Position numbers and translations under genes: made by a program. A DNA stretch of 64,000 nt, from assembly GCA_902778255.1 (NCBI GenBank), contig CACYXD010000006.1:1-64000 (forward strand). The letters run 5' to 3'. The number at the start of each line of letters is the position of its first letter. The first letter of the stretch is position 1. The DNA is from an uncultured Prevotellaceae bacterium. Lineage in GTDB: Bacteria; Bacteroidota; Bacteroidia; Bacteroidales; Bacteroidaceae. A model generated the notes under the pieces. The model was not told the origin of the DNA. It did no database searches and was given only the letters and a program-made list of their open reading frames with translations. Of the stretch, positions 6,802 through 13,259 are shown in pieces.

Positions 6802-8288
6802 CTGCTTCCAACGATCTTCCTAACAGCTATGACTAACTTATCCACATCCTCGCGGGTGTTGTAGAGGGCGAAGGTGGGACGGACGCTCATCTCGTAGCCG
6901 AGGGCTCGGAGGGCGGGCTGAGCGCAGTGGTGACCGGCACGCACGGCGATGCCTTCCTTGTCAAGCAGGGTGCCTGTCTCGGGAACGGGGATGCCGTCGA
7001 GGACGAAGCTCACCACCGACACGCGGTTCTTGGGATTGCCGATGAGCGTAAGACCCTTGATCTGAGCAAGTTGCTCGCGGGCATACTCCGTCAGTTTATG
7101 CTCATGTGCCTCGATGTTGCGGATGCCGAGATGGCTCACGTAGTCGAGGGCGGCACCCAGTCCGATGGCATCGGCCACGTTGGGCGTACCAGCCTCGAAG
7201 CGTGCAGGCGGCACATTATACTCCGTGCGCTCGATGGTCACATCCTTGATCATGTTGCCACCACCCTGCCAGGGCTGCATCTTGTCGAGCAAGTCCTTGC
7301 GACCATAGACCACACCGATGCCGTTGGGACCATAGATCTTGTGGCCTGAGAAGACGAAGAAGTCGGCACCTAACTGTTGCACATCGACAGGTGTGTGGGC
7401 GATGGACTGTGCACCGTCGATGAGCACGGGGATGTTGTGCGAGTGGGCGATGTCGATGATACGCTTCACATCGTTGATGGTACCGAAGGTGTTGTTCACA
7501 TGACCCACGCTGACGAAGCGCGTGCGGGGCGTAATAAGTCGCTCGAACTCGCTCAGGATGAGGTCGCCGTTCTTGTCCGTGGGGATGGCTTTCAGCGTAG
7601 CACCTCTTTCGTGAGCTACCTGCTGCCAGGGCACGATGTTGGCGTGATGGTCGAGTTCGCTGACGATGACCTCATCGCCTGGTGTCAGGAACTGTCGTCC
7701 GTAGGTCTGCGCCACGAGGTTGATGCCCTCGGTGGTGCCGCGCACGAAGATAATCTCCTCGCTGGTAGCGGCATTGATGAAGCGCTGCACCTTCTCACGG
7801 GCCTCCTCGTAGGCATCCGTCGCACGGGCTGCCAATGTATGAGCGCCACGATGGATGTTCGAATTATAATTACGGTAATAGTCCGAAATCTTGTCGATGA
7901 CCTGATTCGGCTTCTGCGTCGTGGCGCCGTTGTCGAGCCACACGAGGTCGTGGCCGTTCACCTTCTGATTGAGCACGGGGAAGTCGCGCTTGATCTGCTC
8001 GGAGTTCAGCGTGTCGGCCTCCTCGTAGTGCAGGTCGCGCAGCTTCTGCGTCTCAGGGATGCCGATGCCGAAGCCGTCGTCGCGTGGGACGGTCGGGCGG
8101 GATGATTGATGCTTTGGCAAAGCATCATACTCAACGGCCAGCCGCGACAGGTCGAGCGCCTCGTCAGGAATAACCTCCTTCCGCTCCGCCTGAAGCTCCT
8201 CCGGGCAGTACTTTTGAGCCACCTCCCTGAGCAGGGCGAAGCCGGGGTCCTCGATACCGTATCCGTTAATATTCTGAATATCTATCAT
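6798..8288 (-). CDS. encapsulin cargo-type cysteine desulfurase (SufS-like, with N-terminal targeting extension)
   Basis: A 496-residue class II cysteine desulfurase. Residues 100-496 match SufS: RDFPVLNQKVNGHDLVWLDN, PLP-lysine motif FSGHKIYGPNG, and the catalytic loop AVRAGHHCAQP with Cys455. It forms alanine and an enzyme persulfide from cysteine. Residues 1-100 are an added Pro/charge-rich region, probably disordered, of the kind that loads desulfurases into family 2 encapsulins. It contains DIQNINGYGIEDPGFALLRE and IPDEALDLSRLAVEYDALPK. The shell gene lies directly upstream, 51 bp away. The ATG at 8288 is preferred over a TTG two codons earlier. An unusual perfect palindrome lies inside the extension (8107-8127). 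Confidence 0.93.
   Translation of the reverse strand: MIDIQNINGYGIEDPGFALLREVAQKYCPEELQAERKEVIPDEALDLSRLAVEYDALPKHQSSRPTVPRDDGFGIGIPETQKLRDLHYEEADTLNSEQIKRDFPVLNQKVNGHDLVWLDNGATTQKPNQVIDKISDYYRNYNSNIHRGAHTLAARATDAYEEAREKVQRFINAATSEEIIFVRGTTEGINLVAQTYGRQFLTPGDEVIVSELDHHANIVPWQQVAHERGATLKAIPTDKNGDLILSEFERLITPRTRFVSVGHVNNTFGTINDVKRIIDIAHSHNIPVLIDGAQSIAHTPVDVQQLGADFFVFSGHKIYGPNGIGVVYGRKDLLDKMQPWQGGGNMIKDVTIERTEYNVPPARFEAGTPNVADAIGLGAALDYVSHLGIRNIEAHEHKLTEYAREQLAQIKGLTLIGNPKNRVSVVSFVLDGIPVPETGTLLDKEGIAVRAGHHCAQPALRALGYEMSVRPTFALYNTREDVDKLVIAVRKIVGSR
8107..8127. repeat. 21-bp palindrome inside the desulfurase targeting region
   Basis: TGATGCTTTG, one central G, then CAAAGCATCA: perfect 10-bp arms. 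It encodes residues 54-60 of the desulfurase extension (YDALPKH). It looks like a small hairpin element accepted in frame in a disordered segment. Confidence 0.7.
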
Positions 8289-8303
8289 AAACAATTCTAT
8301 TTA

Positions 8304-8339
8304 CTCCCCTCGCCCTTTGGAGAGGGGTTGGGGGTGAGG
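8304..8339. repeat. CCCTCGCCC...GGTGAGG short interspersed repeat
   Basis: A G/C-rich element (CTCCCCTCGCCC, then GGAGAGGGG, then GGGGGTGAGG) fills the gap between shell and desulfurase genes. Its ends are inverted. It follows a 7-bp spacing like the other short tracts in this window. It may fold in the mRNA and tune the shell:cargo ratio. Confidence 0.55.
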
Positions 8340-9779
8340 CTATTTCTCTACTTTATTCCTATGCTGATAGTCGTGATAATAGCCCACCTCAACGTTCTCC
8401 AATACGGCGATGGCATCGTCGGTGAGGGCGGCTAAAGAGAAGTATTTTGTGAGCAGATAAGAAGCCACACCGAACTTGTCGAGTCCCATCAGACGGGCAC
8501 TCAACGATGGCGCAATCTCACCAGGGATGCCGCTCTGATGCAGACCGATCACGCCCTGGTTCTGCTCGCCGGTACGTACAAGGATAATCTTCGTGGTACC
8601 TACGCCGCGACCAGTCAGATACTGACCTTCTACCTCAACCTTGTCCGAAGGAATCAGGGGCACACCGCGCCACAGGATGACCTTCGTACCGAAGAGATCA
8701 GTGGTCACAGGAGGCACACCACGCCAAGTACACTCGCGCTCGAAGGCGGCGATGGCACGCGGATGGGCCACGAAGAAGGTGGGCTCTTTCCAGACGAGGC
8801 TCAGCAGTTCGTCGAGGTCGTCGGGTGTTGGGGCACCGTAGCGTGTCGTGATGCGATAGGCGGGGTTGGCAGCAGCCAACAAGCCGAACTGCTTGTTGTT
8901 GATGAGTTCCCACTCCTCACGCTCCTTGATGCTCTCAATCGACAGGCGCAACTGCTCTTCCAACTGATTATAGGGATTGTTATAGAGGTCGCTGACGCGG
9001 GTATGTACACGGACAACCGTCTGCAGCGTGTTCAGCGAGTACTCCGTGGGATTCTCTTCGTAGTCGATGTAGGTCTCAGGGATGATGTTATCCTCCTCAT
9101 GACCGCTCACCAGGTCGATGTGCTTCTCGCCGTTGTCGTTGACAGATGCCTTCAGGCGCAGTTGTTTATCGACAGCCTTGTTGAACGTCTCGCGGAAGTC
9201 GGGCACCTCCTTGATAAACTTGATCAGTTCCTTCAGTTTCAGGCCAAGGAACACGGTAGGTGTGATGGCGCGAACGCTGACGGTCGATTCCTGTTCGTCC
9301 AGCAGATCAGCCTCGCCGAAATACTCGCCGTCGCCCAAGAGCGCAATCCGCAAGTCCTCGCCGTGAGGCCCTTTGCTGATAACCTCAGCCTGACCGCTGG
9401 CCACGATGAAGAAGCGCTGCTTGTCCTTGCCTTCCTCCACGAACAGTTTATCAACATCCACCTCCTTCGTCTCGAACGAGCTCACCAGACGGTTCAGAAT
9501 CTCGTCGTCGAACTCAGAGAACAAGGGGATAGCCTTCAGGTTCTTCGCCGTAAACGAAGGTACACCATTGACATACTGGATGGGTAGGCGGTCGTTCTTG
9601 CGGAGCTCTACTTTCGTGCGGTTTACGCGGAATGTGCCGCCTGAAACCTGTACCCAGGGGAGCAACTTCAAAAGCAAACGAGGAGTGATACTGCCCATCT
9701 GAGGGGCGGTCTTGGTGGTGGTCGCCAGCCTTCTGGCGGTAGCAGTGGTCACACTGCGCTGAAGATTAGAATCTGCCAT
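8340..9779 (-). CDS. family 2 encapsulin shell protein with inserted cNMP-binding-like domain (family 2B type)
   Basis: A 479-residue nanocompartment shell protein. The N-terminal arm has the SrpI-like signature ATTTKTAPQMGSITPRLLLK and LLPWVQVSGGTFRVNR (residues 19-54). Residues 80-205 are a CRP-like cyclic-nucleotide-binding domain (FFIVASGQAEVISKGPHGED, then GEYFGEADLL). Residues from about 235 are the HK97-type capsid core (YIDYEENPTEYSLNTLQTVV, VHTRVSDLYNNPYNQLEEQL, ending near SYLLTKYFSLAALTDDAIAV). The Arg that holds the cyclic phosphate in canonical domains (FGE-x9-R) is Ser165 here, so ligand binding is doubtful. Shells of this family assemble into large hollow cages. The adjacent desulfurase is the expected cargo. 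The gene lies 8 bp after tusA in the same operon. Confidence 0.94.
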   Translation of the reverse strand: MADSNLQRSVTTATARRLATTTKTAPQMGSITPRLLLKLLPWVQVSGGTFRVNRTKVELRKNDRLPIQYVNGVPSFTAKNLKAIPLFSEFDDEILNRLVSSFETKEVDVDKLFVEEGKDKQRFFIVASGQAEVISKGPHGEDLRIALLGDGEYFGEADLLDEQESTVSVRAITPTVFLGLKLKELIKFIKEVPDFRETFNKAVDKQLRLKASVNDNGEKHIDLVSGHEEDNIIPETYIDYEENPTEYSLNTLQTVVRVHTRVSDLYNNPYNQLEEQLRLSIESIKEREEWELINNKQFGLLAAANPAYRITTRYGAPTPDDLDELLSLVWKEPTFFVAHPRAIAAFERECTWRGVPPVTTDLFGTKVILWRGVPLIPSDKVEVEGQYLTGRGVGTTKIILVRTGEQNQGVIGLHQSGIPGEIAPSLSARLMGLDKFGVASYLLTKYFSLAALTDDAIAVLENVEVGYYHDYQHRNKVEK

Positions 9780-9787
9780 AACTTTAC

Positions 9788-10012
9788 TTATTTTTTAATT
9801 GTTACTTTATGTGTGGTTCCTTCTACGTGTTCTACGGAGAGAACGTTATATCCCTGTTCCTTCGCATTGCGGGGAACATTGTCGAGGGGTTCGCCCTCGG
9901 CGAGGAGTACTTCCAGGATGTCGCCCTCGTTGAGCTTCGAGAGCTCAATCTTCGTTTTCACGAAAGTCATCGGGCAATGCTCTTTCGTAATGTCTAATAC
10001 TTTTGTTGCCAT
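9788..10012 (-). CDS. TusA-family sulfur carrier
   Basis: A 74-residue TusA/SirA-fold protein with the persulfide-carrying motif CPMTFVKTK (Cys13), followed by the family's typical GDILEVLLAEGEPLDNVPRN. TusA proteins accept sulfane sulfur from a desulfurase or rhodanese and pass it to a partner. It lies between the dsrE2-like gene (12 bp upstream) and the shell gene (8 bp downstream). I infer that it carries persulfide sulfur between the desulfurase compartment and cytosolic acceptors. A direct role in tRNA thiolation is less likely in this setting. Confidence 0.93.
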   Translation of the reverse strand: MATKVLDITKEHCPMTFVKTKIELSKLNEGDILEVLLAEGEPLDNVPRNAKEQGYNVLSVEHVEGTTHKVTIKK

Positions 10013-10024
10013 ATTGTTGTCGGT

Positions 10025-10504
10025 TTAAATAAATAATGTTTGTCCACCATTAGAGAGGTTCAGGAATGACGCCACGCCGAGCACATCTTTGACCTCGGGG
10101 ATGAAGTCCTCTTTCTTCAGGCCGAGCACGTGCATCGCCATCTCGCAGGCATACATATTAATACCTAAGGCCTTGGCGGCCTCAACTAGTTCTTCGAGTG
10201 TGGCCACGTTGTTCTTCTTCATCAGATAGCGGAAGATCTTGGGGCCTGCACCGAGGAAGTTGAAGCGCGAGGTGGGTGTCACCTTCAGACCACCCATCAT
10301 GAATCCGAAGATCTTGGTAAGCCAGTTGCCGCCTGTGAAACTTCTACCTTGTTTTTTCTTGATGGCATCGAGTCCCCAGAACGTGAAGAAGATGTTGACC
10401 TCGTAACCTACTGCTGCCGCGCCCGTACCTAATGTAAATACTGCAGTCAGCTTGTCGAAATCGCCACTGAAGGCGATGATGCTCAGTTTCTTGTTTTCTG
10501 CCAT
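10025..10504 (-). CDS. DsrE2-like (DsrE/F/DrsH family) sulfur-transfer protein
   Basis: A 159-residue protein of the DsrE/DsrF/DrsH-like family. It opens KLSIIAFSGDFDKLTAVFTL, has a hydrophobic central part (IFGFMMGGLKVTPTSRFNF) and the conserved cysteine motif MYACEMAMHVLGL (Cys120). TusA-DsrE2 pairs are known in sulfur-oxidising bacteria as a persulfide relay, and here they are adjacent. It is the first gene of the encapsulin operon, and its promoter faces the thiS-like operon across a shared operator. The central hydrophobic stretch suggests possible membrane contact. Confidence 0.9.
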   Translation of the reverse strand: MAENKKLSIIAFSGDFDKLTAVFTLGTGAAAVGYEVNIFFTFWGLDAIKKKQGRSFTGGNWLTKIFGFMMGGLKVTPTSRFNFLGAGPKIFRYLMKKNNVATLEELVEAAKALGINMYACEMAMHVLGLKKEDFIPEVKDVLGVASFLNLSNGGQTLFI

Positions 10505-10540
10505 AATTTTGTCGGTTTAAATATCTGGGTGCAAAGGTAC
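10499..10540 (-). repeat. left arm of a perfect 42-bp inverted repeat
   Basis: It runs from the ATGGCA start of dsrE2 back through leader and -7 box. It is identical, base for base, to the right arm at 10647-10688. The arms enclose 106 bp holding the shared operator. Confidence 0.95.
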
Positions 10541-10602
10541 GGGGTTTTCGGCACCCCCACAATCGCCCGTTTGTGGCATTTCGCATACCCTTGATATGGT
10601 AT
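10532..10602 (-). promoter_or_regulatory. promoter and operator of the encapsulin operon
   Basis: The -7 box TACCTTTG is at 10532-10539 (minus). ATTG of GCGATTGTG stands 20 bp upstream as the -33 element. The dyad ATACC-N8-GGTAT (10585-10602) has its proximal half exactly 50 bp above the -7 box. The same dyad serves the thiS-like promoter on the other strand. Confidence 0.8.
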
Positions 10603-10655
10603 GCCATTTACCATCCGTATGGGATTGTGGTATCCCCAGAATCGTCGTACCTTTG
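10585..10655 (+). promoter_or_regulatory. promoter and operator of the thiS-like operon
   Basis: The dyad ATACC (10585-10589) and GGTAT (10598-10602) lies 50 bp above the -7 box TACCTTTG (10648-10655), with GGGATTGTGG as -33 region. The layout mirrors the encapsulin promoter. Confidence 0.8.
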
Positions 10656-10688
10656 CACCCAGATATTTAAACCGACAAAATTATGGCA
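10647..10688 (+). repeat. right arm of the 42-bp inverted repeat
   Basis: It holds the -7 box, the leader CACCCAGATATTTAAACCGA and the ATGGCA start of the thiS-like gene. It is the exact inverted copy of 10499-10540. Confidence 0.95.
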
Positions 10689-10895
10689 AAGATTTATGTA
10701 AATGGAGACGCGCAGGAAGTGAACCTGCCGCTCAACGTGAGTGAACTGATTCAGCAGAATAACGTAGTACAACCGGATATGGTGAGTGTGCAGGTGAACG
10801 AGGAGTTTGCTGAACGCGAGGACTGGGAAACAATCCAACTGAAAGAGGGCGACAAGGTTGATTTCTTATACTTCATGGGAGGAGGCGCGTTATGA
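10683..10895 (+). CDS. ThiS/HcyS-like sulfur-carrier protein with C-terminal Ala-Leu cap
   Basis: A 70-residue beta-grasp sulfur carrier (MAKIYVNGDAQEVNLPLNVS; EGDKVDFLYF). It ends GGG-Ala-Leu instead of the free Gly-Gly of ThiS or MoaD. A Gly-Gly hidden behind one or two residues is known in carriers matured by a JAMM protease (QbsE, CysO-like and HcyS systems), and a JAMM gene is in this operon. After trimming, the terminal Gly would be adenylated by the next gene's product and turned into a thiocarboxylate. No thiamine genes are near, so cysteine or homocysteine synthesis is a better guess than thiazole formation. It overlaps the next gene by 4 bp. Confidence 0.9.
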   Translation: MAKIYVNGDAQEVNLPLNVSELIQQNNVVQPDMVSVQVNEEFAEREDWETIQLKEGDKVDFLYFMGGGAL

Positions 10896-11701
10896 TTGAC
10901 TTTACAGAAGAACAGATACAGCGATACTCGCGACATATCCTGCTTCAGGATGTGGGTGTCGAGGGACAAGAGAAGATAATGAACGCACGCGTGCTCGTGG
11001 TGGGTGCCGGCGGCCTTGGGGCTCCCGTGAGTCTCTATCTGGCGGCAGCTGGCATCGGACGTATCGGCATTGTGGATGCGGATGTGGTTGATTTGAGCAA
11101 CCTACAGCGTCAGGTGATTCACTTCACCAAGGACGTGGGTGTGCCGAAGGTGAAGAGCGCCGAGGAGAAAATCAAGGCCATCAACCCAGATGTGCAGGTG
11201 GATACCTACTATGAGTTTCTCGACTCAAGCAACGCGCTAGATATCATCAAGGAATACGACTTCGTGGTGGACGGTACCGACAACTTCCCCGTGAAGTTCC
11301 TGATTAATGATGCGTGTGTGATGGCAGGTAAACCCTTCTCGCATGGTGGCATCCTGCGCTTCAATGGACAGACCTTTACGCACTTGCCTGGTACGGCCTG
11401 TTATCGTTGTTTCTTTAAGGAGCCGCCTCCAGTAGGAGCTGTGCCGACGTGTTCGCAAGCGGGTGTGCTGGGTGCCATAGCAGGTATGCTGGGTACTATT
11501 CAGGCCGCAGAGGCCCTGAAATACTTTACAGGTATCGGCGAATTGCTGACCAACCGTCTGCTGACATTTGATGCCAAGACCATGCAGTTCCGCACCATCA
11601 ACGTGAAACAGCGTCCGTCGTGCGCCATCTGTGGCGACCATCCCACCATCGACCACCTGATAGATTATGAACAGGCCGCATGCGATTTGAAGAATCATTG
11701 A
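10892..11701 (+). CDS. ThiF/MoeB/HesA-family carrier-activating enzyme (HcyF-like)
   Basis: A 269-residue E1-like enzyme. It opens with QIQRYSRHILLQDVGVEGQE, has the ATP-binding loop VVGAGGLGAPVSLYLAAAGI, the adenylation motif DLSNLQRQVIH, and a zinc site from two CxxC pairs (CYRC near 169 and CAIC near 249). Such enzymes adenylate the C-terminal Gly of a sulfur carrier and help load sulfur. It is translationally coupled to the carrier gene through an ATGA overlap. The C-terminus has no rhodanese domain, so sulfur must arrive from another protein; TusA/DsrE2 or the desulfurase are the obvious local donors. Confidence 0.92.
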   Translation: MIDFTEEQIQRYSRHILLQDVGVEGQEKIMNARVLVVGAGGLGAPVSLYLAAAGIGRIGIVDADVVDLSNLQRQVIHFTKDVGVPKVKSAEEKIKAINPDVQVDTYYEFLDSSNALDIIKEYDFVVDGTDNFPVKFLINDACVMAGKPFSHGGILRFNGQTFTHLPGTACYRCFFKEPPPVGAVPTCSQAGVLGAIAGMLGTIQAAEALKYFTGIGELLTNRLLTFDAKTMQFRTINVKQRPSCAICGDHPTIDHLIDYEQAACDLKNH

Positions 11702-11727
11702 ACATTGACGATTGACCATTGAACATT
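11697..11727 (+). repeat. 7-bp-period tract between thiF-like and JAMM genes
   Basis: Four and a half units of type ATTGAAC/ATTGACC fill the whole gap. The first unit contains the upstream stop codon and the last touches the downstream ATG. Confidence 0.85.
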
Positions 11728-12117
11728 ATGAAGATTCCACAGAACATCATAGAAGAACTGATAGCGCAGGCTCGGAAGGAAGCACCAGACGAGTCGTGCG
11801 GCTATCTGCTTGGGGCAGGCGACGAGGTCACCGAGAACTACTGGATGGAAAATATCGACCACTCGTCGGAGCATTTCTCTTTTGCGCCGAAGGACCAGTT
11901 TGCAGCCCTGAAATATGCGCGCAGCAAGAACTTAAAAATTCTTGCCAACTGGCACAGTCATCCGGCATCCCCCTCGCGTCCTTCGCAGGAAGACCTACGC
12001 CTAGCCAATGACCCCACCATCCGCTATGCCATCCTCTCGTTACTTGAAGGACAACCGAAACTGAATTCTTTCAAGATCCTGAACGGCGAGGTGGTGGATA
12101 AGGAGGTACACTTGTAA
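11728..12117 (+). CDS. JAMM/Mov34 metalloprotease (Mec+/HcyD/QbsD-like)
   Basis: A 129-residue zinc protease with the complete JAMM signature: Glu22 (DESCGYLLGA), His76-x-His78 (NWHSHP), Ser86 and Asp89 (HxHx7SxxD). Bacterial homologues clip residues after the Gly-Gly of sulfur carriers, or release cysteine from CysO. The target here is most likely the Ala-Leu cap of the carrier encoded two genes upstream. The ATG at 11728 is preferred over a TTG at 11719, which lies in the 7-bp repeat tract. It is the last gene of the carrier operon; a hairpin terminator follows. Confidence 0.93.
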   Translation: MKIPQNIIEELIAQARKEAPDESCGYLLGAGDEVTENYWMENIDHSSEHFSFAPKDQFAALKYARSKNLKILANWHSHPASPSRPSQEDLRLANDPTIRYAILSLLEGQPKLNSFKILNGEVVDKEVHL

Positions 12118-12118
12118 A

Positions 12119-12153
12119 AATTAGCAATTGAGAATTGACAATTGATAATAAAC
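12119..12153 (+). repeat. 7-bp-period tract after the JAMM gene
   Basis: Five units of type AATTGAG/AATTGAC, starting right after the JAMM stop codon. Confidence 0.8.
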
Positions 12154-12167
12154 AAACCGGTTTACCC

Positions 12168-12232
12168 GCGATGCGTCCGCTCGAAACGTTTGTCGGTTTA
12201 AGGTTTCTGTGCGCGACGCATCGCTTTTTCTT
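12168..12232 (+). terminator. terminator of the carrier operon
   Basis: Perfect arms GCGATGCGTC and GACGCATCGC around a 37-nt loop with an inner GAAAC/GTTTC pair, followed by TTTTTCTTTTC. Confidence 0.7.
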
Positions 12233-12264
12233 TTCAGAATTGCGTCTATTTGGGGATTTTTCGT

Positions 12265-12272
12265 TAATTTTG
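12265..12272 (+). promoter_or_regulatory. -7 box of tcdA
   Basis: TAATTTTG followed by CACC, 18 nt before the ATG. No ATACC-N8-GGTAT operator is present, so tcdA looks separate from the sulfur regulon. Confidence 0.6.
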
Positions 12273-12290
12273 CACCCCAAATAAAGTAAT

Positions 12291-13109
12291 ATGGCAATAG
12301 AACAAGCAATCTTCCGCAGGTCGGAACTCTTATTAGGCGATGAAGCGATGAGCCGCATCGGTGAGAAACGCGTGATCATCTTTGGTGTGGGTGGCGTAGG
12401 CTCATGGTGTGCTGAGAGTCTGATTCGTTCTGGCATCAGGAAGTTGACTATTGTCGATTCCGACCGTGTTTGTATCACGAATATCAACCGCCAACTAATG
12501 GCGACGACGAAGACCGTTGGTCAAGTGAAGGTAGATGCCCTCAAGGAGCGTTTGCTCAGCATTAATCCCTCGGCAGAGATTACCGCTCTACAGCAGATTT
12601 TTACGGCAGAGACTGCCGAGAGTTTCCAGCTCGACAGCTACGACTATATCATCGACGCCATCGACTCACTGAAGGACAAGGCACAGCTCATCCTCCTGGC
12701 TACGAGTCTTCCCCCCAGTCGGGGGGATAAGAGGGGGGCTTTCTTCTCGTCGATGGGTGCTGCTCTGAAACTCGATCCCACACGTATCAAAACGGCTGAG
12801 TTCTGGAAGGTACAAGGTGATCCCTTGGCACGTGCTCTCCGCAAGCGTTTCAAACGTGATGGACAGTATCCTAAGCATAAGTTCCTATGCGTCTATTCCG
12901 ATGAACTTTTAGAAAATAAAGGCCATAACGCTACTTGTGGAACAGAGCAATGTATGTGTCCCAAAGCCAAGAACGGTCCTGGTGACCCCAACCTGTTGAA
13001 CCACGAGTGGTGCTCATCGAAGGCCCAGATTAATGGAACCCTGTCGCATATCACTGCCATCTTCGGCTTTATGTTGGCGGGTCTCATTATTCAGGATGCC
13101 ATCAACTAG
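12291..13109 (+). CDS. tcdA: tRNA threonylcarbamoyladenosine dehydratase (TcdA/CsdL)
   Basis: A 272-residue E1-like enzyme that cyclises t6A37 of tRNA to ct6A. It begins FRRSELLLGDEAMSRIGEKR, has the ATP loop IFGVGGVGSWCAESLIRSGI, NINRQLMATTKTVGQVK, and a C-terminal hydrophobic helix (IFGFMLAGLIIQDAIN). In E. coli the homologue partners the CsdA/CsdE sulfur system, so its place beside the sulfur block may mean something, but it has its own promoter. The stretch LPPSRGDKRG replaces the usual loop before SSMGAALKLDP. It is encoded by a G/C-rich repeat tract inserted in frame (12708-12741). Confidence 0.93.
   Translation: MAIEQAIFRRSELLLGDEAMSRIGEKRVIIFGVGGVGSWCAESLIRSGIRKLTIVDSDRVCITNINRQLMATTKTVGQVKVDALKERLLSINPSAEITALQQIFTAETAESFQLDSYDYIIDAIDSLKDKAQLILLATSLPPSRGDKRGAFFSSMGAALKLDPTRIKTAEFWKVQGDPLARALRKRFKRDGQYPKHKFLCVYSDELLENKGHNATCGTEQCMCPKAKNGPGDPNLLNHEWCSSKAQINGTLSHITAIFGFMLAGLIIQDAIN
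12708..12741 (+). repeat. in-frame G/C repeat tract in tcdA
   Basis: CTTCCCCCCAGTC, then GGGGGG, then AGGGGGGCT: inverted C- and G-runs at about 7-bp spacing, inside an otherwise conserved gene and keeping the frame. Confidence 0.75.
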
Positions 13110-13111
13110 AT

Positions 13112-13140
13112 AAAAGGTAGCAAAACGCTACCTTTTTTGT
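13112..13140 (+). terminator. terminator of tcdA
   Basis: AAAAGGTAGC, loop AAAAC, GCTACCTTTTTT. A compact intrinsic terminator just after the stop codon. Confidence 0.9.
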
Positions 13141-13154
13141 TTCTCTGTGACTGA

Positions 13155-13225
13155 ATACCTTTTATTTGGTATGTGGAATGCCACAAAATAGCGATTGTAA
13201 ACGTCTGAAAACCGCCGTACCTTTG
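13155..13225 (+). promoter_or_regulatory. operator and promoter of SusC
   Basis: ATACC-N8-GGTAT (13155-13172), then GGAATGCCA, -33 region GCGATTGTA, and -7 box TACCTTTG (13218-13225), 50 bp below GGTAT. Same geometry as the encapsulin and cysK promoters. Confidence 0.8.
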
Positions 13226-13259
13226 CACCCAGTAAAACATTTTTAAAGGATAAGAAGGT

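Noticed and set aside
8340-9779. Prophage major capsid gene
   Set aside because: The HK97-type fold belongs to an encapsulin: it has the SrpI-like N-terminal arm, an inserted cNMP-type domain and a desulfurase neighbour, and no portal, terminase or tail genes are near.
10683-11701. Thiamine thiazole synthesis (thiS/thiF)
   Set aside because: No thiG, thiH, thiC or thiE is present, the carrier has an Ala-Leu cap, and a JAMM protease follows. Cysteine or homocysteine synthesis fits better.
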